Below, piece after piece: positions 55,731-64,000 of a DNA stretch of 64,000 bases. Source of the stretch: Blastobasis lacticolella (Eukaryota; Arthropoda; Insecta; Lepidoptera; Blastobasidae). Position 1 is the first letter of the stretch, and each line of letters begins with the position of its first letter. The DNA is taken from assembly GCA_905147135.1 (NCBI GenBank), contig LR990044.1, positions 14,574,122 through 14,638,121 on the forward strand, written 5' to 3'. The translations under genes and the position numbers were made by a program. Below the pieces are notes generated by a model. The model searched no databases. It had not been told where the DNA came from and saw nothing but the letters and a program-made list of their open reading frames with translations.

Positions 55731-55981
55731 GAGCTCGTCTAATTTAAAATGACGCGCCCCACTATCGTATTAACGCACACAAGCAAGTTTAAAATATGGA
55801 CGCAATACATATACAAATGCCGTTGTAATTGGTCATTCAGTTGGCGGTGAAATTCAAACGTAGGAGCACGCGTCGTTCATTGGCTCCCACACAGATGAAG
55901 TGTCGTTATCAATATTTGCACTCACACATCGAAATCAACTAACTAAGTAGTGGGGCGCGTCATCTTAGACTAGACGAGCTC
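55731..55981. mobile_element. TA-flanked MITE, copy 2 (251 bp)
   Basis: Same length and orientation as 25082-25332, with roughly eight differences by eye. TA flanks at 55729-55730 and 55982-55983. Ends GAGCTCGTCT / AGACGAGCTC. Confidence 0.93.
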
Positions 55982-55983
55982 TA

Positions 55984-56578
55984 ACTTACTACTACAATAT
56001 GTACGGATCATTAAATATTTTCGAAGTATATTAAACTGAAAATCTCAACCGACTTCCTAGATACAACTTCCTTTTATTATTACAATTCACATAATCTTGC
56101 TATATAAAATTTTAAGTAGATATACATAATTATATAAATCCAACATAGAATGGAAGCGAAAGGGTTCTACTTAGTTGGATAAAAGACAGCAAGATTGTTA
56201 TGACATATGAGAGATGTCAATAAATTAAACTTAAAATTATTTTTTCTGTTAAATAATTAGACACTAATTACTTATTTGTAACTTCCAGGCCGGGGAGGAC
56301 TAACACGTTGCAAAAGATGAAGCCGATCTTTTTGCATCCAATTCGACTTTAGACAATATTAATAAACCCACCGTCCATCTTCCGCAGTAAGAGATTTTAT
56401 ACTCAACATACAGTTTACTACAAAGTCTTTTCTGCCTCGATTCTTTTTGGCGTCGATATATCGAGTGACGTCCAATTTCGCGGTCAACTGGAGGATAAAG
56501 CCAAGTTGGTCTAAAAAAGTTGGATGTTCATGGCAGAACGAGACGGTATTTCACAACGGCACATCGCCTACAACTTTA
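55984..56578. other. Unassigned sequence
   Basis: No gene or repeat recognised. Confidence 0.4.
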
Positions 56579-56579
56579 T

Positions 56580-56850
56580 AGGGCGCACATAAATAAATTA
56601 ATAATTACGGAAAAATTCACACAGCCATCTAGCCCTAAACAAAGGAAAGCTGATAACTGATATACTACTTTTATACATTTTTAAAAAATACCTAACTTAG
56701 GATACATAGAACACCAAGAGCCGTAACAGAAATTAAAATTCATTATTTCAGTTTCTGCCCGGCCGGGAATCGAACCCGGGGCCTCTTGCATGGCAGACCG
56801 GCCACCATCAGATGTTGACCACCGAACCACTCAGGTCGTCTGGATTTTTA
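56580..56850 (-). mobile_element. tRNA-derived SINE (family C), minus copy
   Basis: CACACAGCCATCTAGCCC, GATAACTGATATACTACTTTTATACAT, CTGCCCGGCCGGGAATCGAACCCGGGGCC (box B on minus), CGAACCACTCAGGTCGTC (box A on minus). Confidence 0.9.
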
Positions 56851-57113
56851 TTGCCATCTTTAGGTCAGGGCACCCCAATATCAGTTTCTTCTTTTTGACT
56901 GCGTTTAACGACTCGAATTGTCAATGCCGAAGATCTATCCCGACGCCTCAACCATCTGGCGCTAAGGAGTTGTTTGGACTAGTATACTTGCTTCTGAGTT
57001 TCACGACCGTACTACCCGCCACAAATTAAAGTTCAATTCTTACCTCCTAGATGAGTGGCGGTCGACTACCTTACGCTTTACAAGAAACTTTCTGCCACGT
57101 GCAGAATCATCGT

Positions 57114-57315
57114 CACCATCATCACCTTTGCGTTAATGTCCCGGTTGTGCTCACGTCTGATAATAAGACAAAAATAAATACGGGAAGACAAAGGGGTCAC
57201 GAGCTCATCGATACAGTCAGCCGCAGATAAAAAGATATTATCATCTTGGCGATGTGCTGCCGTGCACGAGGGCCCGGGATCCGCATTATCCAGGATTTGA
57301 TAGATCAAATAATTA
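57114..57315 (-). mobile_element. tRNA-derived SINE (family S), disrupted
   Basis: CATCACCTTTGCGTTAATGTCCCGGTTGTGCTC, then about 95 bp of foreign or diverged sequence, then ATCATCTTGGCGATGTGCTGCCGTGCACGAGGGCCCGGGATCCGC ... ATCCAGGATTTGATAGATCA. The tail block occurs twice, so this may be two overlapping 3' ends. No tRNA head. Confidence 0.75.
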
Positions 57316-57368
57316 TGCCGTTACTAATGCCGCATACTGAATATGTGGGCAAATGTTTCTAATTGTTG

Positions 57369-57888
57369 AATTAGAGGTCGCCTTAGCGAGCGGCCACACA
57401 GAAAAGACGCAGACACGTCGCGGACAGGACACAGACGGGACGCGGACGTGATTTAAAACATACAGAAAAGACAGGGCACAGACGCGGTGCCGTCACGGAC
57501 CAGTCAAGAGTGTAACTACTACTACAAGCACTTAGTGCTGCGGGCGAGGCCCGGCTCCCGCGCCCCGCCCGCACCCCCTCGCCCGCGGCGCGCCCGTGCT
57601 TTGCCCTTTCTGTATGTTTTAAGTCGTGTCTGCGACACGTCCGCGCCCTGTCCGCGCCCTGTCTTTGCTGTATGGTTTGCGTCGCGACGTTTCTATACAT
57701 TTTATATGAAAGTTAATTGAACGGGCGCCGCGTCTACGACGTGTCTGTGTCTTACGTCTTTTCTGTGTGGCCGCTCGCTTAGAGGCGGGCAATGCATTGG
57801 TAGCGCCCCTGGTATTGCTGATGTCCATATTCGACGGTGACTACTTTCCCACATACGAGTTTTTCTGCCATATTACATAAAAAAGCTA
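57369..57888 (+). mobile_element. LINE 3' fragment (family B) split by a MITE
   Basis: Left piece ATTAGAGGTCGCCTTA (to 57385) and right piece TTAGAGGCGGGCAATGCATTGG ... to the A-run near 57882 together match the family B line ATTAGAGG(A/T)CGCTTCAGAGGCGGGC. The 393-bp MITE sits between them. Confidence 0.8.
57386..57778. mobile_element. PIF/Harbinger-like MITE, 393 bp
   Basis: Terminal inverted repeats share the first 24 bp (GCGAGCGGCCACACAGAAAAG...), followed after a 7-bp gap on the right arm by CAGACACGTCG. The flank is TTA on both sides (57383-57385 and 57779-57781). GC-rich interior with subterminal GACACGTCCGC-type repeats. Non-coding. A 3-bp TTA duplication with TIRs is characteristic of PIF/Harbinger. 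Confidence 0.85.
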
Positions 57889-58514
57889 AAATAGATTAAG
57901 GACGAACCCAAACTACGTAAAAAAAAAATGTTGTCATACGCAGTATGATGAACCATAATTTAGGTAGGTACACGATTTTCAATCTCATTGCACTATTCGC
58001 ATTGAAAGAAAATTAACTTCCGGCGCCTTTCAAATGTCACTTACAACGTGAACAGGTTTTCAGTCACAAAGATCCCTTTGTGGGTGTTTGGGACGAAAAA
58101 ATACTCCCAGTAAAATGGTCCATTGGGTTCAGATATAATTAAATTCGTCTCCCGAATAATAGATTGAGTGAAAATTTGTGTTTGTTTGAGATACTTTGGT
58201 GGAATTATACTTGAGCGGAGAGCTCGTCAATCCCCACGAACAAACTATGAAGGGGCTACGCGTCACGAACCTCATTGCAAAGTGCTAACTCTTGACAAAT
58301 TAAATTGAATTAAACAATTTTGCGAACGCAATCAAACAATTACAGACGTATCAGCGGAATTTGCGGTTACAGAGATCATAGACTACTAGATATTGTAGAA
58401 ATTAGATATCTATCGGTGATCTTATCTGTGCGAGTAGGTATACACGTGTGATGGTAATATCAAGGCAATTTCTGGCATTGATTTAGCCTATTTTGTTTAA
58501 CGCTCTCTCCGCTT
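57889..58514. other. Unassigned sequence
   Basis: No gene or repeat recognised. Confidence 0.4.
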
Positions 58515-58698
58515 TTTGAGGGAGGATATCGGGAACACTATATTTCCCACTCCTACCTATTTCTTCTCAATTTAATTTGTCGCGCGTTCCAAGACAGTAT
58601 TAGCTTGTCCTTGACCGCAAATTGAGTGAGTGTCAAAACTCAGGACCTATGTGCGGTCGCCCCTGTAGATCTACACAGGAGTTGCAGCAGTGTATTAC
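58515..58698 (+). repeat. Dispersed repeat P, copy 2
   Basis: See 35885-36066. Shares AGTGTCAAAACTCAGGACCT and the flanking blocks in the same order. Its end GTTGCAGCAGTGTATTAC parallels GTTGCAGCGGTGGGACAA. Confidence 0.75.
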
Positions 58699-59454
58699 AA
58701 ATATCAAACACAAATACAAATTTTCCAACGTATTGTGTTGTTAGTAATAAATATAAAACTGATTCCTGCGATAAAAAATTCAATCAAGGTGGAGAGGGTT
58801 TTAACAATAACCGCGTGAGTGATGTTAAAAGCACATACGCTGGTGGGGAAACAAAATAATTTCCGTCCGCAACAAACGCGTTAGAGTTTAAACAATGTTT
58901 GGGCCTTTTAGCTAAATTAACTGTTTTTGCGTTGCGTATACATGATGGATAAGCGTCAGTACGTTGGGATTTTCCGACGAAGGTCGCAGACGCGATCGAT
59001 CTTTTTCGTGCCATTTCTCACTAACTCGCACGGCTTTCTTGACCCTATTTAGGAGCTTACCTTCGCACGACTCCGGGTTACAGTTACCTATTGAACCCTT
59101 TCACGGGGCGCATTCACACGTTCTCCCAGAAAAATTCTTCGTTAATAACGAAAATATACTCTAGGACGATGGTTGAGCGATGGGTTGACATTTATTTCCT
59201 AAATACATCACTTCACCATTGTTGGCTTCCTTTATGAAGAAAGATAAAATATTTCCACGAGCGAGTTGGGTATTGTGGGAAATGTCGCGGGGGGTGCCGG
59301 GGTTCGCCACAGGGCGTGGGGCAAGGAGTGCCCGACAACGATTCTTAGTTCTACATCTTATACAATAGTTACAATTATCGTCAATATTGTCAATATTATC
59401 AACAAAAAAGAGGGAACCGTGGCTTTGGTTATGGAGAGACATTTGCCTTTTTGC
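58699..59454. other. Unassigned sequence
   Basis: No gene or repeat recognised. 59275-59330 is GC-richer (GTCGCGGGGGGTGCCGGGG). Confidence 0.4.
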
Positions 59455-59535
59455 TGCCAGAGTAACGTGTTATAGAGGTGGGCAACGCATTAGCGATACT
59501 CTCGGTGTTGCTTATGTCTTAGGTAGTTTTGATGG
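59455..59535 (+). mobile_element. LINE 3'-end fragment (family B, short subfamily)
   Basis: AGTAACGTGTTATAGAGGTGGGC, GCAACGCATTAGCGATACTCTCGGTGTTGCTTATGTCTTAGG. Same 5' boundary as 32832-32950, and truncated on the right. Confidence 0.78.
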
Positions 59536-59765
59536 ATAATATTTGTTACTCCTTCACACAAAAACTACTAAACTGATTTTGATGAAAGGCAGTAATATAA
59601 TAGTAAATAGGCAGTAATACAGTAGTATAGCAGTAAATAAATAACTAGAATAGCACATAGGGTATATTTTAAACCGAAATTCAATGTGGTTCACACGGGA
59701 ACGACAAAATAACATATCTAATACCTAACTGAATACTACACGGATGAAATGGCTAGCAAAAGTTA

Positions 59766-60529
59766 GTTATTTTAGTCACATAAGCCAACAAATCCCTCAG
59801 TTCAAATCAATACATGTTCATGTAAATATCAGCAAATCAAACGTAATGATTTTTACAGGAAGAAACAGTACCACACCCCTGTGTCTTATGAACAATCCGG
59901 TTCAACTTTGCGGTGAGTGTAGGTTTCTCGGCTTCATGCTGGACTCGAACCTTAACTGGAAGTGCCATGTTGACAAACTATGCGATAGGCTGAGTGGTGC
60001 GGTGATTGCATTAAAAAAATTAAAACCACTAATATCCACAGAAGCACTTAGACAGGTATATTTTGCACATTTTAACTCTATAATGTCATGTGACACCATC
60101 ATTTGGGGTAACTCGACGGATGGCAAAAGGGTGCTCCTTATGCAAAAACGAGCTATACGTGCTATTTTTGGTTTGAAGCCTACCGACTCATGTAGGTCTC
60201 TATTTGCAACACACCGCATCATGACCCACTATTCATTATATATGCTTGAGGTACTTATGTACGTGAGACGTAACATAAATATGTACAGGGATATAAACAG
60301 TATGAGAGGAAGACAGACTCGTAACGCAGGTACTCTGAATGTTCAACCCCGTCGTATGGCACTTGCAGAGAAAAACCCACGTATTATTGGTCCCACATTC
60401 TACAACAAGCTGCCTGCAGACTTGCAGAGTGAACCGTCTGACGAAGCATTTAGGCGCAGGCTCAGAACCCTTTTATTGGATAATCCTTTGTACTCTGTAA
60501 ATGAGTATTATGATATTATGTCCAAATGA
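59766..60529 (+). pseudogene. Reverse transcriptase C-terminal fragment of the LINE
   Basis: An uninterrupted frame of about 255 codons to TGA at 60527, and the longest transposon-coding stretch of the window. It starts just past the catalytic palm: VNISKSNVMIF, FLGFMLDSNLNWKCHVDKL, then the thumb region RVLLMQKRAIRAIFGL, and ends with FYNKLPADLQ and FRRRLRTLLLDNPLY. This is the standard end of Jockey-superfamily ORF2. The FADD catalytic box and the endonuclease lie upstream and are missing, so it cannot transpose. An in-frame ATG at 59744 lies in flanking DNA and is not a real start. The intact frame implies a fairly recent insertion. Confidence 0.88.
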
Positions 60530-60958
60530 ATAATAGTTACAATTGACGTTTTCATTTAAGTTGACATTATATTGTTAATTGTTATTTGGTTGTTATTTCG
60601 ACATTTTTATTATTTTATTGTGACATTTGAACTATTTTATTGAATTAATATTATTATATAACATTTGGTTATTATTTCGACATTTTTATTATTGTAGTAT
60701 TTATTGTGACATTTGAATTTTGACATTTCCATCATTTTATTATGAAATTCTTAAATTTATTTTTCAATCTATTGATTTGTTACATGGATTTGTCATTTTG
60801 ATTTCTGTAGGTACTTTTGTACAGATTAATAATATTATTATTATGTATCAAATAATTATATTGTAACGCGAATTATTATTGACAAACCCTAAATGAATGC
60901 ACATTTTTGTCTGTATTAACTGCTAGATATATAAATGTACTTGTGTTTACTTTGGGCA

Positions 60959-60990
60959 ATAAATGAATCTGAATCTGAATCTGAATCTGT
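60959..60990. repeat. (TGAATC)n LINE tail
   Basis: About five TGAATC units after AATAAATGAATC, the 3' terminus of the LINE. Confidence 0.9.
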
Positions 60991-60998
60991 AAAAGTTA

Positions 60999-61700
60999 AC
61001 TAATAACATTAGGCGTTTGCTCGCGAGGCACCATTGAAAATAGTAATGTGTGCATTAATGTAATTAATTAACATACCTACATAATAGCCGCCTGATTACG
61101 TGAGGCGGCTACGTTACGTCTTGCAATCGCAGAGTGATCGCATGTGTGCATAAGAGCAGGGACGAACGCCACAGTCTAGGGTTAAAACTAATATCACTTT
61201 CCAAGTTTACAATTTCCGCTTGCTTCACTCCACCCCACGCCACTGCCCGTCCCTTATACCGCGTCAGCTTTCATTCTCGAAGCCGCACAAAAGGAGCACC
61301 GACGTCAGCGAATTGACGAATATTTATGTTGTAAAATTTACTATCTATTGAAGTATTGTGTAGGCAACATTTGTTGGGGAATTCGCGTTTGAGTACCCGC
61401 CGTTTGGCAGAAACGCTTACTCATTTGCAGCTATTTGTGTGCGCAGAGAAATTCACTTACGGGCATTCATAAATTACTCTCACATATTTAACACTCACGC
61501 CTTCCTTAAAGCTGCTTTTGAAATAAGTATGATTTTCTTGAAAGGAGCCGCGTAGACTACTATTGTGCCAGACTAAAGTAACTCTTCCTGTATTAAAATA
61601 AGTGTGGCATACTTTACTTTTTATAAAATACACACGCTGCTTGTTTGTTAAATTTTTATTTGTGCAAATTGTTTCCAACCTTCCAAAGGAGTGAATAATA
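60999..61700. other. Unassigned sequence
   Basis: No gene or repeat recognised. Confidence 0.4.
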
Positions 61701-61704
61701 AATA

Positions 61705-61960
61705 AATAAAATAAATATACTTGGAGAACTCACACAGCGCGGCAGCGCCATCAAGCCCCAAAGTAAGCAAAACTTGTATTATGACTGCCAGAAAACCGAT
61801 AAACTACTTACATATTTTTTAAACACATGCTTATACACACAGCGCCCGACCCGTAACAGAAATTAAAATTAATCTTTTCAGACTCTGCCCGGCCGGGAAT
61901 CGAACCCGGGACCCCTTCGTGGCAGACCAACTGAAACACTCAGGTCGTCGAGATGATGAG
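61705..61960 (-). mobile_element. tRNA-derived SINE (family C), minus copy
   Basis: AATAAATATACTTGGAGAACTCACACAGCGC, CCATCAAGCCCCAAAGTAAGC, CGATAAACTACTTACATATTTTT, CTGCCCGGCCGGGAATCGAACCCGGGACCCC, ACTGAAACACTCAGGTCGTC. Box B intact on minus. Confidence 0.92.
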
Positions 61961-62718
61961 AACAGGGTTGGCTAAACATCTGTTAAGCGGTGGGAATTAT
62001 TAGGCATTTGCCCGTAGCCGTAAGGGTATCTAGATAATGATAAAGTCAATTTTGTACACGAATTAAATACGAGTACACCTTCGTAGAATAAAAATTCATG
62101 AGTGACCCCTTTTGGTGTTGGAGACCAAGATAGGTACTCTTTTAGTCGCTAACCCAATGCAGTAAGTAAGTAAATAAGAATAAAACTTCGATAAAGTTTC
62201 AGGTCAGATAAGTTTGGTCAGAGAATATTCACTTTGTGCGAGCCATTTGTGATCGATCATCAATATCGTGTTATAATTAATTTTACAAGTTTTCTTATTT
62301 TTCTTGTAGTTAGTGCCGAGACAGAACAAGTACAAAAGTATTGAGCTGGCAAACTTATAATAAATATTTCTTCAGAATAAATATTAATTCTATGAATGCG
62401 AACTTGGAATCTGACCTACATCGCCGAATACCATATGTTTCTGTTGCTTAATTATAACAACGTATGTATTATCTACTTTTACAAATAAATGAATTGAATT
62501 GAATCGAATTAGTTTTAACTGCTACACAGCTCTATTTCATCAAAAAGCTCACAAATTTTGTATGGCAATACTAAGAACCTGAGAAAGGAAAAGGTATTTT
62601 TTATAACCCTACTCGAAATAAATCGCAAAGCAATTTCTGAGTTACATATCCCGCAAACAGTATCTCTAAAGGAAATAAGAGTGATGTTTGGGAATCTTAG
62701 TTTTTATTGGCGTATGAA
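61961..62718. other. Unassigned sequence
   Basis: No gene or repeat recognised. Ends of AT-rich composition with AATTGAATTGAATCGAATTAG near 62490. Confidence 0.4.
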
Positions 62719-63165
62719 GCGTCGGTGATCTAGTCTGAATTTTCGGGTTCAATCCCCAGAACCGCCATGTAGGAATGACTCTTTTTAACACCCGACGAAA
62801 AAAAGAAGGATGTTATAAGTTTGTCGTGTGTATCTGTGGCTTTGTGTATCTGTCTGTGGCATCGTAGCTCCCGAACGGATGGACCAATTTCGATGAGGTT
62901 TTCTTTAGTTGAAAGACCGTTTATTCGATATGGTTCTTAGCTCTGGTTCAGGTTATGTATATTAGTTGAATACTAACCGCTGCTCTTAGGGTGAGGAAAA
63001 ACATTGTGATGACTGAATGTCATGCGTAACCATGATCCAATCTAGTCAGGGTCCCCTGTTAACTACTGTAATTACCTGATCTGCCAAATTCTGGATCATG
63101 GTCCAAGTGGACCCCGGGCCCTCGCGCTCGAGAGCACAACTGGGACATTAACGCCAAAGATGGCC
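62719..63165 (+). mobile_element. tRNA-derived SINE (family S) split by family K repeat
   Basis: Head GAAGCGTCGGTGATCTAG...GGGTTCAATCCCCAGAACCGCC and early body ATGACTCTTTTT (to about 62786). The rest of the body resumes at TTATGTATATTAGTTGAATACTAACC (about 62953) through the tail GGGACATTAACGCCAAAGATGG. Confidence 0.9.
62787..62952 (+). repeat. Dispersed repeat family K nested in SINE
   Basis: CACCCGACGAAAAAAAGAAGGATGTTATAAGTTTGTCGTGTG ... GGCATCGTAGCTCCCGAACGGATGGACCAATTTCGATGAGGTTTTCT. Inserted between ...CTCTTTT and TTATGTA of the SINE, with loss of about five SINE bases. Confidence 0.82.
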
Positions 63166-63344
63166 ATGGTCAATAAAACATAGGTACTGTTGGCTTTCTA
63201 GAAATTTGAACAATAAGCTACTGTACAACCTAATGGTTTCATTTAGCGCTCGCGTGGATACGGTGGTTTCAAAAATAGGGCTCCAGGTGGTAGTTAGGTA
63301 AGGAGGGGGCCGCTGATTGGTTAAGATTCAGCACTGGCCTGACA

Positions 63345-63612
63345 AAAGTCAAGTCAAAGTCAAATAATTTTTATTCAATTTAGGCTTACAAAACTCTTAT
63401 GAACGTCATAAAACACAAAATAATGTTTACAAATAACATTTAGAAAAATAGGGCTGCGGGCCGTGGCAACATTGAGCCGGTGTGCCTTCCAGACATTATT
63501 AGTCCCAGAATTGGACTGACTGTCACTGTCACCTTGACAGTTTGACTTACCGCCCGAATCAACGGTGCACGGTGCCGTAGGCTGATGTAAATAATGATGG
63601 ACAAACATGGTC
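63345..63612 (-). mobile_element. Probable LINE 3' end, minus
   Basis: AAGTCAAGTCAAAGTCAAATAATTTTTATTCAATTTAGG at the left is the reverse complement of a (TTGAC)n-type tail with a nearby AATAAA (minus). The body GGCAACATTGAGCCGGTGTGCC is open on minus (63375-63608), without a recognised motif. Confidence 0.5.
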
Positions 63613-64000
63613 TATTAGATGTTGAAATCGACTAACAACAAAATCGCGTCAGATCTCTTACTTGCTGTAAGTGCAAGAACTGCCGCCTCATTTTTTTCTA
63701 TGTAGGCAATTTGTTAGCCTGTGTTTCAGTGTAGTTTCTTTTTTTTTGGTGAGTAGTATGTATAGTAGCCGACAGAACCCACAGGAAAGACGACTTGACA
63801 CCGTTAAGCTCAGCCATCAGAGAAAGTGCCATACGCAAACCCCTAACAATGACGCTATTTAAATAATCTTTAATAAATGATTAAGGCCAATGATGATTAA
63901 TAGTAAAGTTTGACCAGCGACAGAGGTGACCTGTCAATGGTGGCGCTAGTTCAGCGTTTGATGTAGCAACACCGGAGGCATGTAGTATTCTATGACAGAA
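63613..64000. other. Unassigned sequence to window end
   Basis: No gene or repeat recognised. Confidence 0.4.

Larger units (their letters stand above)
59766..60990 (+). mobile_element. 5'-truncated LINE (Jockey/CR1-like) with 3' UTR and tail
   Basis: A 1.2-kb 3' part of a non-LTR element with coding end, 430-bp AT-rich UTR and terminal (TGAATC)n at 60961-60989. AAAAGTTA occurs just before (59758-59765) and just after (60991-60998), a plausible 8-bp TSD. The UTR has two similar segments containing TTGGTTATTATTTCGACATTTTTATTATT (about 60586 and 60664). Confidence 0.85.

Noticed and set aside
57383..57720. Arg/Ala/Pro-rich open frames on both strands
   Set aside because: They lie within the GC-rich interior of the PIF/Harbinger-like MITE. 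Composition explains the lack of stops.
1..64000. Endogenous virus genes
   Set aside because: No polymerase, capsid or envelope-like coding region was recognised. The only RT-like coding sequence is LINE-derived and the LTR-type element has no proteins.

Overview
The window looks like repeat-rich non-coding DNA, intergenic or intronic, from a lepidopteran (moth or butterfly) nuclear genome. The base composition is AT-rich, there are no bacterial-style gene arrays, and nearly everything recognisable belongs to dispersed repeat types common in Lepidoptera: tRNA-derived SINEs with GAT-type tails, a SINE whose 3' end resembles RTE LINEs, 5'-truncated LINE 3' ends, short TIR elements (MITEs), AT-rich dispersed repeats and TA/GAT/ATTC microsatellites. 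I found no host protein-coding exon, rRNA or functional tRNA gene that I can support. The longest open frames are transposon-derived or lack recognisable homology. The Lepidoptera assignment rests on recalled family knowledge and no search was run.

Layout. 1-6.9 kb: sparse old repeats. 6.9-17.6 kb: a nested block built on one (TA)n tract. A 5.3-kb interval (6946-12251) is bounded by perfect 31-bp terminal inverted repeats. It abuts (TA)16, then a 5.3-kb LTR-type element (12284-17585) with two 458-bp terminal direct repeats that look identical, then (TA)15. The LTR element has no gag-pol and no obvious PBS or polypurine tract, and it carries a 15/16-bp minisatellite. The 31-bp-TIR interval holds a hAT-type MITE with an 8-bp TSD, SINEs and a CpG-rich block that could be a minus-strand promoter. 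17.6-29 kb: a 142-bp tandem array, several SINEs and LINE ends, and one of two copies of a 251-bp TA-flanked MITE. 29-38 kb: a cluster of tRNA-SINEs and RTE-like remnants. 38-46 kb: SINEs, LINE 3' ends facing each other, a LINE endonuclease fragment with a substituted catalytic Asp, and a broken mariner transposase. 50.4-52 kb: a degenerate GAGCTCGCTCCGCTCGCTCA-type repeat field. 52.8-54.4 kb: a palindrome next to a foldback element made of two outward-facing transposase 3' ends. 55-64 kb: the second 251-bp MITE, a PIF/Harbinger-like MITE whose empty site can be inferred from sibling LINE copies, a 5'-truncated LINE with the longest coding stretch of the window (RT C-terminus), and SINEs with nested insertions.

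There is no pathway to describe. What links the features is retrotransposition (SINEs mobilised in trans by LINEs with shared 3' ends) and cut-and-paste transposition (TIR plus TSD signatures of hAT, PIF/Harbinger and Tc1/mariner types).
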